From Candidatus Obscuribacter sp. (GTDB lineage Bacteria > Cyanobacteriota > Vampirovibrionia > Obscuribacterales > Obscuribacteraceae), in contig JADKDV010000005.1 of the NCBI GenBank assembly GCA_016718315.1, positions 496,001-560,000 of the forward strand: a DNA stretch of 64,000 nucleotides. The letters are read 5' to 3'. The position numbers and the translations under genes were made by a program. The notes beneath the pieces were generated by a model that made no database searches, was not told where the DNA came from, and saw nothing but the letters and a program-made list of their open reading frames with translations. Of the stretch, positions 19,392 through 28,401 are shown piece after piece. The first letter of the stretch is position 1. Every line of letters starts with the position of its first letter.

Positions 19392-19529
19392 TTGGTGGCA
19401 CTGAATATTTTAGAAGTAGTAACTAAGACCTGTTGATTTGATACTAACAGTTGATTGGCAGCCAGACAAATGAGCAGAGTCACTTTTGTAAGTGTGTGTT
19501 AGTGATGATGACTCTGATTGACGATCTGT

Positions 19530-19718
19530 TTAGTTCGAATGAGTCAGGATAACGCTGTAAATCTCGTATCCCAAAAATCCAAAGATTGCTAGATTGATTA
19601 GGATTGCGATCCTTATCCGGCTATTCCGCTGAGTTTTTGTAACTTTGGCGGGGCTGAGAAACGCCCATACCAGGATCGCTACTGCAAGGACTGATAGCGT
19701 CAGGATGCTGATACCCAA
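19530..19718 (-). CDS. Very small two-TM membrane protein, paralogue family member
   Basis: 62 aa consisting of almost nothing but two hydrophobic helices and a lysine/arginine-rich loop (AKVTKTQRNSRIRIA). The second helix, IRIAILINLAIFGFLGYEIY, is nearly the same as that of the 173-aa neighbour. It therefore looks like the minimal form of a local two-TM domain. Its small size leaves some risk of over-calling, but conservation with neighbours supports it. Confidence 0.55.
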   Translation of the reverse strand: MGISILTLSVLAVAILVWAFLSPAKVTKTQRNSRIRIAILINLAIFGFLGYEIYSVILTHSN

Positions 19719-19779
19719 GGATTCACCACTTTTGGAGTATTGTCTTTTACCATTATAATCGCTTGCTGTATTTAAGAGA

Positions 19780-21438
19780 TTACAGGCATTTTTTGACTAG
19801 CTTCTCGAATATTTTGGATGTGGACCCAATGTCAGTGCGTTGGACTCTATACTTGAGGAGGCCAGACTCACTTATAAAAAATGTCTGCGGCGGTCCAAAC
19901 TGAGTATGCTTGGTTTTGAGCATACGAAAAAATGCTCTGGTTAATTGAGGTGGGGCTTCAGTTACGGTAATTCCTTTGCTATCTTGCATTAGTTTTTCTA
20001 AGAGTTTGCATGGTTCAGCACTCTTGTTATTCGATTCAACGCTCCCCTCGCTCCCCGTGATACTCGATGCAGGGATAACACATACTGTAATAGCAAGATC
20101 TTTTGTGGGATGATTGTTTGGTAAGTCTTTTAACGCCTTTATTACGGCTGCATTGCTAAAATCATCTGCCATCAAAAAAGCTACTATTTGCAATTTTGTC
20201 TTTATCGTACTAAGCGAATATTCTGTGCCTGAGCTTGTTTTGAGTGGACACAGCCAGATGGACTCAGGCAATTGTTGGTTGGGTGCAATAACCGTCTTTT
20301 GGTCATCCCAATAGGCTTTGTGTGTGCTTATTTGTATGTCGAGATCAATTGGTTTGTCATTTAGATGAAGCCAGTAGGAGTCAAGTAAGATACCCAGGAC
20401 ATCCCGTTCTTTTGTAATTCCACGTGCTTCAAAAAACTTGTAGAGCGGAGTGAAGTTCCACTTGTAGTAGACATCAGCCATCATGGTATCTGTAATTGAT
20501 TCTCTTCCGCCAAAATTGCCAACGTCACTTTGTGCGGCTCTTTTAAAGCGCTGACGGTTGGCTTGTATAAGGTCCTTATCAAACTCTGCAAAGGCTTCTT
20601 CTATGGTTTTTGGTGTGGCGTTGTTTTCCCATCCAGGTGATCCTACTTTGCCTTTGTCAAACGGGCTCATATCAGACTTTGGTGGCAGAGTTAGCGGTTC
20701 GTCTGTCGTAAGTTTATTGATAGTCTCAATAATCAAATTGTTTTGATCAGGTGATATCGTATGGCTTCTGGTGTCTTGCCAGTGTTTATATCCCAGATAC
20801 TTACCGGTTTTGATGTCGCAAATAGCTGCAGTTTCTCCGGCTGATAGTAGGATATAGTTGCTATCTGGACTCCAGGCAAGTCTAAAGCGGCCATTTGTGG
20901 CGCCGTCAATTTTCACCCTCTCTATCATTGTGATGGCATCCAAGATATGAATGGTGCCGTCATCAGCGTAAGCGAAATGTTTTTTGTCTGGAGACCAGCA
21001 AAAATCCAGAGCTTTGACGCTATTTGTTTGTATTTTTGCGATCTCACTCAAGGAGTGCGCATCTAAAACAATTATTGATGAAGGCAGACTGTATACAATT
21101 AGTTTGCAATCGGGTGACCAGGCTATCATGCCTGGTTTGGTCTGCAATTCTATTTCTCGTTTGAGCTTTGCGCCTTTGACTTCCCGGATTGTGATGGCAA
21201 AAGTTTTCTTCTCATCGCTTGTAGGATCGTCTACGCTACTCAACCAACCTGCTACCCATTTGCCGTCTGGCGAAAATACGGAGTAGATGTCGCTGGGTAT
21301 TGAAGTCGGATGCTTTACTATTCCTCGCTCCGAAGCCCTGGCAATCAGCGGATTGCCAAAGCCAATTACCATTGCAAAAGCGCTAATACCGCACATCGCA
21401 GCATTAACTTTGGACTTTTGACGTGGTTCAAACTTCAT
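19780..21438 (-). CDS. Beta-propeller (WD40/PD40-like) protein with a C-terminal thioredoxin-like domain
   Basis: 552 aa with an N-terminal hydrophobic segment (about residues 13-33) that may be a signal peptide or anchor. Residues ~48-240 contain repeated blades with SPDGKW, SPDCKL, SPDKKH, SPDSNY and SPDQNN turns typical of TolB/WD40-like propellers. From about residue 395 the protein has a thioredoxin-like order (LQIVAFLMADD, LAITVCVIPAS, GPPQTFFISESG with the cis-proline context) but no CXXC, so redox activity is unlikely. Known TlpA-type domains with lost cysteines act in binding; the fusion suggests a secreted sensor or scaffold. It lies downstream of the esterase gene on the same strand with 11 nt between. 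Confidence 0.7.
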   Translation of the reverse strand: MKFEPRQKSKVNAAMCGISAFAMVIGFGNPLIARASERGIVKHPTSIPSDIYSVFSPDGKWVAGWLSSVDDPTSDEKKTFAITIREVKGAKLKREIELQTKPGMIAWSPDCKLIVYSLPSSIIVLDAHSLSEIAKIQTNSVKALDFCWSPDKKHFAYADDGTIHILDAITMIERVKIDGATNGRFRLAWSPDSNYILLSAGETAAICDIKTGKYLGYKHWQDTRSHTISPDQNNLIIETINKLTTDEPLTLPPKSDMSPFDKGKVGSPGWENNATPKTIEEAFAEFDKDLIQANRQRFKRAAQSDVGNFGGRESITDTMMADVYYKWNFTPLYKFFEARGITKERDVLGILLDSYWLHLNDKPIDLDIQISTHKAYWDDQKTVIAPNQQLPESIWLCPLKTSSGTEYSLSTIKTKLQIVAFLMADDFSNAAVIKALKDLPNNHPTKDLAITVCVIPASSITGSEGSVESNNKSAEPCKLLEKLMQDSKGITVTEAPPQLTRAFFRMLKTKHTQFGPPQTFFISESGLLKYRVQRTDIGSTSKIFEKLVKKCL

Positions 21439-21449
21439 CTCACCATGCG

Positions 21450-22901
21450 CTATTCAGAACGTTTTATCCCAGGATCTGAAACAATCCAGCGTTTGAGAAA
21501 GGCTGCGCCCTCGGAAGCGTAAGCTTGTCTGCGATCAGCGCTGCCCAGCATCCATTGCACTGTGCGCGAACCCCCATTTTTAAAATCGTTGATGCCGTGC
21601 TCGCCGCCTTTGACTATGTATTCTTTGACTTCACCGACTTTGCAGCCTGTATAGTCACGTGTCAGCACATCTTTGCCGTCATTGACTTTGACAGGTCCAT
21701 CGCACTGGTCAGCTTTCTTCCACACCTCTGCTTGCATGTATGGTGCCGATTTATCCAGATTTGTACCCAAGAGCCAGTCCATTTTGCGGCTCACTGAGCC
21801 CATCCCGCCAGCATATGGCAGAGTCTCGTCTTTGTCTCCGTGGATGATCATCATCGGCTTGCCGACAGTCGGTGCCTGGTCACCTTTCATCCAGGTGCCA
21901 TCATGGCTGACTACTGCTGCCACGCGGTCTGGTCTATCAGCGGCGTATACCTGGGCAAAGCGCCCACCATCGCTAAAGCCAAACAACCCGACTTTGTCGG
22001 CCATTTGTGTTTTGCCTTTGAGATCGTCGAGGACATTGTCCATATATTTGCGGTCGTCTGTGACTTTGTCTTCTGCTTTGGGCAGGTTGATGCGTCCTGG
22101 CACATTCCAGGCTACTCCCTGGACATTGGATACACCGATATCAAAATCGCGAGGTTTTGGATAGGCAAATACTACTGTGGCTCCGGTGCGCTCAGCATCT
22201 GCTGTGAGTCCGGACTCTTGCGCCATCAGTCCAACCGAGTCACCACCGGCGGCACCATGCATGGCGACTATTACCGGAGCGCGATTGTCAGCATTTTTTG
22301 GCACATAAACATCATAGCGACGGCCATCGGCCATGGTCACGGGATTGAGCTCTCCTACTTTGAGGGGGCTACCTGGTTTTAATAGTTGCTCACCGTTGAC
22401 TCGGTGCTCTGGAGGCACGTCGTTGTGTGCTTTTGACTCCATTAGTTTGGTCACCACCAGCTCATCTGTGCCGGTTAGCTGGCGTTTGACGTCATCTTCG
22501 AGAGTCCATTTTTTGTCCCCGCTAAAGTATGGCTTCTCTCCAGGGGCGATATTTTGGTTGTATTCAGCTTCAACCGCCTTATATTCTTGCGGCGACATAT
22601 TGAGCATCTTATTAAAGACACGGTCGGCATCGGGAAAAATTCTAGTACTAAAAAAGGGCACATGCAGTGCGTCCTGGATATCGGCAGCCGCCGCTTTGGC
22701 GTCAAATGGTTTTTGGTCCGCCTTGTTAGCCTCTCCGTGGATGAGCGGGGCAGCGGGAAAGCCTGCGGGTATAGGCGGGGAGGCGTCAGCCGGTTTGACC
22801 GTAGACCCGGGCACCCAGGTGTCAGTGGTCAAATCCTTTTGTGCAGGTTGATCGACTGGCTTTTGGTCGTTTTCTTTAGCTTCTGCTGCTTTATCTGCCA
22901 C
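21450..22901 (-). CDS. PHB-depolymerase/feruloyl-esterase-like alpha/beta hydrolase
   Basis: The C-terminal ~330 residues form an LpqC/PHB-depolymerase-type alpha/beta hydrolase: oxyanion-hole strand PVIVAMHGAAGG, nucleophile GFSDGG, acid in HGDKDETLPY and His in GGEHGIND. The open frame runs up to 23228, but that extension overlaps the stress-protein gene and is basic and unstructured. I prefer GTG at 22901, which follows a GAGGG-type site and gives 483 aa beginning MADKAAEAKENDQ. This resembles the polar N-termini of the two serine proteases at 37527-39526. No signal peptide is evident in either version, so the route by which it would meet an extracellular polyester or ester is unclear. Confidence 0.8.
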   Translation of the reverse strand: MADKAAEAKENDQKPVDQPAQKDLTTDTWVPGSTVKPADASPPIPAGFPAAPLIHGEANKADQKPFDAKAAAADIQDALHVPFFSTRIFPDADRVFNKMLNMSPQEYKAVEAEYNQNIAPGEKPYFSGDKKWTLEDDVKRQLTGTDELVVTKLMESKAHNDVPPEHRVNGEQLLKPGSPLKVGELNPVTMADGRRYDVYVPKNADNRAPVIVAMHGAAGGDSVGLMAQESGLTADAERTGATVVFAYPKPRDFDIGVSNVQGVAWNVPGRINLPKAEDKVTDDRKYMDNVLDDLKGKTQMADKVGLFGFSDGGRFAQVYAADRPDRVAAVVSHDGTWMKGDQAPTVGKPMMIIHGDKDETLPYAGGMGSVSRKMDWLLGTNLDKSAPYMQAEVWKKADQCDGPVKVNDGKDVLTRDYTGCKVGEVKEYIVKGGEHGINDFKNGGSRTVQWMLGSADRRQAYASEGAAFLKRWIVSDPGIKRSE

Positions 22902-23094
22902 GTTGGCGCCCTCACTTGATTTAGATTCTGGCGTGAGCCAGTTTCTCTTCCCCAATTCATTCCGCTTTCTTATATACCCATTTGATGAGCTTTTTTGACT
23001 TTTTACCGGCTGCGCCACCTTCGCTGGGGTTTTCCTTATATGGCAAGAGGTCCCCAATTTGCTTGGAGACCTCCTGGCTTTACCGATACATGGC

Positions 23095-23625
23095 TTAGAC
23101 GGCTGTGCGATTTTTGTAGTTCTCAGCAGGTTCGTTGACTCGCATGACATCCTGACCACCATACTGTTTAAGCAGTCTTTCGGCCTTGTCAGCTTCGTTT
23201 TCGTCATCGGTATGGACTGAGAGGACAATTTTGCCTTCTTTTATCTGACCCTCATACTGTCTTGCTTGCTCCTCAGGGACACCGAGACCGACAAAGCCTC
23301 CAGTCAGTCCACCCAGCGCGCCGCCCACGGCAGCTCCGCCCAGGGCTGACAACAAAGGTCCCACTGCCAACAGCGGGCCGATACTAGGTATGGTCAGTAG
23401 ACCCAGCCCGGCTAGAGCACCCACAGCACCTACCACGACCGCGCCAGCACCCGCGCCAGCGGCAGAGCCAGAGCCTGCATGGCCTGAGCCACCGTCCCAT
23501 GTGCCTGGCTTGTCCGGCAGCACGAGACTCACGTCGTCGTTTTCAAATCCTGCATTTTTAAGGGCGGCGACTAATCCGTCTACCTCTTCATATCGCGTCA
23601 TCACGCAAAATACTGACGTTTTCAT
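23095..23625 (-). CDS. General-stress-type protein with glycine-rich membrane-like core
   Basis: From ATG 23625, preceded by a strong AGGAGG site, the protein has 176 aa. The N-terminus (MKTSVFCVMTRYEEVDGLVAAL) and the C-terminal segment IKEGKIVLSVHTDDENEADKAERLL match the pattern of general-stress 17M/YflT-like domains. The middle (about 50-125) is a long run of Gly and Ala with small hydrophobics, resembling glycine-zipper membrane segments. The longer frame starting at 23658 lacks a ribosome site and is not favoured. Confidence 0.75.
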   Translation of the reverse strand: MKTSVFCVMTRYEEVDGLVAALKNAGFENDDVSLVLPDKPGTWDGGSGHAGSGSAAGAGAGAVVVGAVGALAGLGLLTIPSIGPLLAVGPLLSALGGAAVGGALGGLTGGFVGLGVPEEQARQYEGQIKEGKIVLSVHTDDENEADKAERLLKQYGGQDVMRVNEPAENYKNRTAV

Positions 23626-23847
23626 TGGCGCCTCCTGATAGGGCTGTGTGGCAATCAAATACCTTTTACTGCAAACAAGGCGTTCAGCCTGGCAAATGGT
23701 TCCTTTTGCTAGTTTGGGCTCGGGGCGCGGTTTGTGCTGTTTGCCTTTGTCAGTAAGACTTTGGGAACTATCAGCCCATCTGTGCAGTCCTCTCCAAGCT
23801 CGCCGTCAATTGCCAAAATGGCAAGCGGCATTTGTAGAGGTAGATTC

Positions 23848-24282
23848 ATGAACGTGTTTAATTATCTGACCGAAGATACTGCGCACATCAGTCAAATGCT
23901 AAATGAGACTGTTGCTAACTTTTTGGATTGGCCAAGAGATAGAGTGTTTGAGCAAACAAAAAAGGCTTTGAGCTCGCTTGACGCTCATTTTGACAAAGAA
24001 AAACTGATCGTCAATAACCTTGAAGGCACTGAGGCTGACTTGAGCGACCTAGTCAAAACATTTCAAGCAAAAATCAAAGAGATTAAAGAAGACATGAATA
24101 GTCTAATCATGATTCACGTCGACGAGCCAGGCTTTAGTCAGGTGTTGCAACGCATTGCAGCTAAAGTCAAAGACTTTAGCGACTTTAATGCTAACAGCTT
24201 TTATCCGTCGCTTAAGGACAAGTTGACTATGGATGAGTTTCACAAAATTGAAAGTCAATTTGAAAAAGCTGTCTTGAGCTAA
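23848..24282 (+). CDS. Small all-helical protein, possibly a degenerate hemerythrin-like domain
   Basis: From ATG 23848, with AGAGG upstream, 144 aa. The spacing of histidines and acids (DTAHI at 11-14, LDAHFDKE at 45-51) and the FYPSLKD turn near 118 recall HHE hemerythrin-like four-helix bundles, but several metal ligands seem absent, so oxygen or metal binding is doubtful. The ORF is open upstream to 23734; the upstream part has no ribosome site and was excluded. The next gene is 72 nt downstream on the same strand. Confidence 0.6.
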   Translation: MNVFNYLTEDTAHISQMLNETVANFLDWPRDRVFEQTKKALSSLDAHFDKEKLIVNNLEGTEADLSDLVKTFQAKIKEIKEDMNSLIMIHVDEPGFSQVLQRIAAKVKDFSDFNANSFYPSLKDKLTMDEFHKIESQFEKAVLS

Positions 24283-24354
24283 TCATCGGCTGTCCAAAAA
24301 TAGTTGCTTTTGTTGGTACTGCTTTTGTTGTAATTGGTGACCGGAGGCATTAAC

Positions 24355-25440
24355 GTGAAAGATAATTTGAAGGCCATGGTGCTGGCTGCGGGAGTGGGAA
24401 GTCGCTTAGATCCTTTGACAAAGCGTTTGCCCAAGCCTCTTATACCAGTTGCCAACCGCCCTGTCATGGAGCACATTTTGATGTGGCTCAATGAGCATGG
24501 TATCAAAGATGTAGCTTCTAATCTCCACTATCTGCCCGAAAAAATCCGCAACTATTTTACCTTTGAGTGCTCTTTGCCAGGCACTGTGCAGTTTGTCAAC
24601 GAACGTGTGCTGACTGGTGATTGTGGTGGGCTGCGCGCTTGCAAGAGTTTTTTTGAGCCATCCACAAATGGTAAAAAGACAACCTTTGTAGTGGCCATGG
24701 GCGATATCGTTACCGATGTCGATCTCAGCTTGCTCGTGGAAGAGCACAGACGGTCTGGCGCTCTTGCTTCTATTGGCCTGAAGCGAGTAGAAGATGTTTC
24801 ACAATTTGGTGTTGTTTGTCTCAACGATAAAGGTTATGTCGAGCATTTCCAAGAAAAGCCAATGCCACACGAGGCCCGGTCAGACCTGGCAAATATCGGC
24901 ATCTATGTTTTTGGCTCTGACATTTTTAAATACATGCCAGATGAGGGTGTGTATATGTTTGGCAAGCAATTGTTTCCGCTTTTGCTTGGTAAACAACTGC
25001 CGGTGCGCGGTGTAGAACTCGAAGGCTACTGGTCTGACATCGGTACGATGGAGAGCTACAAGCAGACTTGTAGTGACGTACTGAGCGGTGCCACCGGTCT
25101 GATGCCACGTGGTGCGGTCTTACGCACTGGAGACAACAAGACTGTGGTGGCGCGGGGACAAAATGTCCATATAGCTCCTGGTGTGCAGCTATTAGGCAAT
25201 GTCACCATTGGCGATAATTGTGTGATCGCCTCTGGTGCTGTTATCAAAGACAGTGTGCTCTGGGCAAACACAATTGTCGGTGCTGGCGCTCTCATAAAAG
25301 ATAGTGTTATTGCAGATGGTTGCCGTATCAAGCAACAGGCACATCATGTAGGTGAAATTGTGGTGGATGGTCTGGGCGGCTACCAGACTAGTGAGCTAAA
25401 TGTAGTGTCCATAAATCAAAGCGTAAAACTGGCCAGTTAA
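24355..25440 (+). CDS. Sugar-1-phosphate nucleotidyltransferase with left-handed beta-helix tail
   Basis: The N-terminus KAMVLAAGVGSRLDPLTKRLPKPLIPV is the nucleotide-binding signature of NTP-transferases (mannose-1-phosphate guanylyl- or glucose-1-phosphate thymidylyl/uridylyltransferases). The C-terminal ~90 residues contain hexapeptide repeats (VTIGDNCVIASGAVIKDSVL) forming a left-handed beta-helix, as in GMPP and GlmU-like proteins. GTG 24355 is chosen because GGAGG (24343-24347) lies 7 nt upstream; this gives 361 aa. The exact sugar cannot be decided. The following response-regulator gene starts 10 nt after the stop. Confidence 0.85.
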   Translation: MKDNLKAMVLAAGVGSRLDPLTKRLPKPLIPVANRPVMEHILMWLNEHGIKDVASNLHYLPEKIRNYFTFECSLPGTVQFVNERVLTGDCGGLRACKSFFEPSTNGKKTTFVVAMGDIVTDVDLSLLVEEHRRSGALASIGLKRVEDVSQFGVVCLNDKGYVEHFQEKPMPHEARSDLANIGIYVFGSDIFKYMPDEGVYMFGKQLFPLLLGKQLPVRGVELEGYWSDIGTMESYKQTCSDVLSGATGLMPRGAVLRTGDNKTVVARGQNVHIAPGVQLLGNVTIGDNCVIASGAVIKDSVLWANTIVGAGALIKDSVIADGCRIKQQAHHVGEIVVDGLGGYQTSELNVVSINQSVKLAS

Positions 25441-25450
25441 GGAGCGGTAG

Positions 25451-26269
25451 ATGCCTGCCACCAACATCGATAAGACAATTGCGGATAGCGTTGCTCCGCC
25501 GATACTTCTGGTTGAGGACAACCATCTCAATCAAAACGTATTGACCACGTTGTTGCATAAATTTGGCTACAATGTGCGCATCGCTAACAATGGTATCGAG
25601 GCTGTTGAAGCTGTTATGAGTGACACATTTCCATTGATTTTGATGGATTGTCACATGCCTCAAATGGATGGCTTTGAGGCTGCCTCCCAGATCAGACGGT
25701 TGGAAGCGGATAAGGAAATCCATACTCCGATTGTCGCTGTCACTGCCGTGGCTTCAATTGATAAAGACCGTTGCCTTGCTGCGGGCATGGATGATTACAT
25801 CGCTAAGCCCATTGATATCAAAGCCTTTAAGGCTTGCATCGAGCACTGGATACGCAAGGATATGGCTTATCACAATCAAAAGCTGCGTGAATATTTGCAG
25901 GAGTATTCTCCTCGCACTTACGCTGAGCAAAAAGCTAGCGACCGGGCCATGCATGCTGAGCGCTGTAGTATTGTTGACGGCGACCCGTGTCTGTCATTTG
26001 CGGCGCGTTTAGGCGAGCTTTTGGATAGATTGCATCAAGCTTTGAATAGAGAAGAAGCGGACGCCATTGCTTATCTCGCCTATGAAATCCGCTCATCAGC
26101 CGTGGCATTTGGCGCAAAACCACTAGCTAGACTGTGCCTTTATTTAGAAGCTGCTGTAAAAGAGAGAGACTGGTCGGAAGCACGCTCTGTCATGCAGGCT
26201 ACTCAAAGAGCTTTTGATACATTGCAACAAGACCTGGAAAAGCAAGCTGGCGACAGGGTGTTGTCTTAA
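25451..26269 (+). CDS. Response-regulator receiver fused to an Hpt-like domain lacking the phospho-His
   Basis: 272 aa. Receiver domain, residues ~17-135, with all key residues: Glu22-Asp23, phospho-acceptor Asp66 in ILMDCHMPQMDG, Thr98 and Lys119 in IAKPI. The C-terminal part, ~180-265, is helical and aligns with Hpt domains at AYEIRSSAVAFGA, but the phosphorylatable His is Tyr211 and the following Lys/Gly are Arg214/Ser215. It can thus receive phosphate on the receiver but not relay it through Hpt. A close architectural paralogue lies at 49824. The ribosome site GGAG is 6 nt before the ATG. Confidence 0.85.
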   Translation: MPATNIDKTIADSVAPPILLVEDNHLNQNVLTTLLHKFGYNVRIANNGIEAVEAVMSDTFPLILMDCHMPQMDGFEAASQIRRLEADKEIHTPIVAVTAVASIDKDRCLAAGMDDYIAKPIDIKAFKACIEHWIRKDMAYHNQKLREYLQEYSPRTYAEQKASDRAMHAERCSIVDGDPCLSFAARLGELLDRLHQALNREEADAIAYLAYEIRSSAVAFGAKPLARLCLYLEAAVKERDWSEARSVMQATQRAFDTLQQDLEKQAGDRVLS

Positions 26270-26373
26270 CGAAGTCGTGCGCACCTGCTGAGTCTGGGAA
26301 CCAGAGGCTACTTGACTCGTCCGACATGCAGAAGAGATTTTATTGAGCGGCTTGTTAAGCCACTGGAGTTGTG

Positions 26374-26811
26374 ATGAACGTCGAGCAGTCAGTAGAGAGG
26401 CTGAATGAACTTTTGAAAGGAGAGTTTGCAGCCATTGGAAGTTATCGGCAGACAATCGAGAGAGTGCCTGATACTGAGTTAAAAACTCAACTGGAAGAGA
26501 TACACGTGGCCCACGAAGCTCGTGCTAACCACCTGCGTGCTCGTGTGCAAGAGCTGGGTGGAGAACCGTTTGATGGCGAGACTTGCTGGCAAAAAATCAC
26601 ACCAATGACTGCTGTGGCCGAGTCCTATATCGGCGAAAAAATTGCGCTTCTAGCTCTCGGCGAAAAAGAGAACGCGGGAGTACAAAAGTATCAGGAAGTC
26701 TTGAACGACCTTGATGAGGATAGTCGCGAGCTCATTCTCAATGAGCTGTTGCCAGCTCAAGAGCAGACGGCATCTACGTTAGAAGGCATCCGCAAAGGCT
26801 TTTTGAGCTGA
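26374..26811 (+). CDS. Ferritin-like helical protein (DUF2383-type), copy 1
   Basis: About 145 aa of four predicted helices. The pattern VERLNELLKGEFAAIGSYRQTIE, then EIHVAHEARANHLRARVQELGGEP, matches the DUF2383/PA2169-like ferritin-like family. Carboxylate and His residues in ExxxY and HEARANHL could bind a di-metal centre, but the family's function is not established. It is homologous to the protein encoded at 42867. GTG 26371 directly precedes ATG 26374; a GGAG site supports either. Confidence 0.75.
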   Translation: MNVEQSVERLNELLKGEFAAIGSYRQTIERVPDTELKTQLEEIHVAHEARANHLRARVQELGGEPFDGETCWQKITPMTAVAESYIGEKIALLALGEKENAGVQKYQEVLNDLDEDSRELILNELLPAQEQTASTLEGIRKGFLS

Positions 26812-26921
26812 GAGCTATCGCTGTGTCCTTGAGCTGGCTCCCAGGGCTATCTCTGGAAGAGTGCGGCCAAATGTGCATTAAAGGCTAGTCGGACTCTATC
26901 TATAAGGTCTTAGAGATCCGA

Positions 26922-26960
26922 GCAAAGAGAGACTTCTTACTTAAGAGGTCTCTCTTTTGC
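26922..26960 (+). terminator. Strong hairpin, probable terminator for the ferritin-like gene
   Basis: An ~18-bp stem is formed by GCAAAGAGAGACTTCTTA and its near-complement ending TCTCTCTTTTGC, with one bulged T and one G:U pair. The T-rich stretch lies within the distal arm. The AGAGAGAC/GTCTCTCT core is shared with the terminator at 40315-40348, suggesting a recurrent local terminator type. Confidence 0.5.
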
Positions 26961-27070
26961 ATGCTCAGCAGCAAAGGCTAGGCGAATATCAAAACACTGA
27001 TCTAAAGCGGAAACTTATGCTCAACTGCTGAGTCCTCCAAGTACTGCAACATATGAATGAGGAAAGAGTT

Positions 27071-27682
27071 ATGGCATTTTTTAAATGGCAAAATGAGATA
27101 GCGGCAATTGCGCTCATCCTCACTGCTTGTGGAGTAGCTGACGCTAAGGTATGGCCAGTGGCTGGTAGTAAGTTTGATTTGACTTACCACATCGACGAAG
27201 CCGAGCGCTCTGGCTCTCTAACCAGTCAGCAAGCACGGCAGTTGCGTCTTGACGAAGAACGTATCGTCAAACATCAGAGCGAACTACTAAAGATGCATAA
27301 CAATCGACTTACTCCAGAAGACGTTGCCACCATCGAGGGTGAAGTCGTAAAATTGAGAGATCGCGTCAATAGTGTCTCTCTGTCGAAGTCGGACAATACC
27401 AGAAAGAATGTTGGTGACGGACTAAAGTCGGCTGTCGTACCAGAAAAACAACCCAACTCTAAAGAAGAACTGGCGAAAGTCATCGCCTTGCGTCAGAGTT
27501 TAATGCACGAGAAAGGTCTCAGTATGAATGCCAAAAACATCAAGATTGTTGCTCAAAGAGATAGGCTGACTCTGCGTGGAGTGGTTAATAGCGCTGCTGA
27601 AAAAGAGCGCATTGCAATCATGGCTAAAGACTGTATCGGCGACAGTGTGCTGGATAACCAACTGGAAGTGGCAGGTAAGTAA
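27071..27682 (+). CDS. Secreted/lipoprotein-like BON-domain protein
   Basis: ATG 27071 follows GAGGAAAG and gives 203 aa. Residues 6-25 form a hydrophobic signal segment (IAAIALILTACGVADA); LTAC resembles a lipobox, so it may be a lipoprotein. Residues ~40-105 form a charged helical domain homologous to the whole mature protein encoded at 39916 (the LTxxxAxxLRxDExRI and NNRLTPEDVATIE segments correspond). The C-terminal ~60 residues (IKIVAQRDRLTLRGVVNSAAEKERI and on) form a BON domain, known from periplasmic osmotic-stress proteins such as OsmY. It probably acts in the periplasm. Confidence 0.75.
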   Translation: MAFFKWQNEIAAIALILTACGVADAKVWPVAGSKFDLTYHIDEAERSGSLTSQQARQLRLDEERIVKHQSELLKMHNNRLTPEDVATIEGEVVKLRDRVNSVSLSKSDNTRKNVGDGLKSAVVPEKQPNSKEELAKVIALRQSLMHEKGLSMNAKNIKIVAQRDRLTLRGVVNSAAEKERIAIMAKDCIGDSVLDNQLEVAGK

Positions 27683-28401
27683 AGAGGAGCATTTGGCGCA
27701 GAGACTTAAATGGTTTCGCGCATGCCCACATGAACTAAGTCGGTTCGAAGTGTGTGGGCTCGTAGTAGATCACGTATGGGCGGTGGGTGCTTTGCCTCGT
27801 ATTAGTTACTGAAATCACTCGATCGAGGGTTGAGGCACCACCTTTAACACCAGCGCATGAGCGCGCGCTCAGATGGCTAAAGTGGTGATACTCCGGAATG
27901 AGGCTATGCAGGCTGCGCTAGCGTGCTCTGTGCATGCATCAATTGGTACGCAAATCTGTTTTGACGTAGTCGTTTTCATCATCGAAATCTAAAAGAAAGC
28001 CAAATCGCTACGCTAGGTCTTGGTTTCTCTGTTGTCGCTTGTATCGCTGCGCACCACTGGTGATGCGAGAACGTAACGGAGTGTATCCTAGCAGAGGGTG
28101 TGCTGAGGTCTTTTTCATTTTTGCCAATATTGCCGCCTCCGCCTACAACGCGGAAGTCAATTTGGCAGAGGATTAAGGATGTTTGGAACGAGCCAGTTGG
28201 TCCGGAAACGCCGGATCAGATGATGGACAGAATAAATAACGATACAAACAGGGCTGCTCAAAGTGGGATTTGATAAGGTCTGCTAAAAGCATAGCTATCT
28301 CCAACTAAAAGTAGGGTCGGTGGCAGGAATTTAATGCCACCGGCTCTACCATTCTGTGGTAATCATTTAATGGCTGATGTTTGCCCGAGAATCTAAACCT
28401 T
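27683..28401 (+). other. Gene-poor stretch with a possible gene remnant and an inverted repeat
   Basis: No convincing gene in ~720 nt. An open stretch of about 69 codons after a stop near 28053 and ending at 28273 (plus strand; includes KSIWQRIKDVWNEPVG) reads like a protein C-terminus without a beginning and may be a fossil. The strong inverted repeat at 28311-28349 is listed separately. This stretch marks the left edge of the AT-richer accessory region. Confidence 0.4.
28311..28349 (+). repeat. 15-bp inverted repeat (hairpin) upstream of the TPR gene
   Basis: Arms GTAGGGTCGGTGGCA (28311-28325) and TGCCACCGGCTCTAC (28335-28349) pair over 15 positions, two of them G:U, around a 9-nt loop. 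No T run follows. It sits 52 nt before the likely ATG of the TPR gene, so it could be a terminator without a U tract, a leader structure or an element end. Confidence 0.55.

Noticed and set aside
22902..23228. Longer N-terminus of the esterase (592-aa version)
   Set aside because: It overlaps the stress-protein gene, is basic and unstructured, and GTG 22901 has a better ribosome site.
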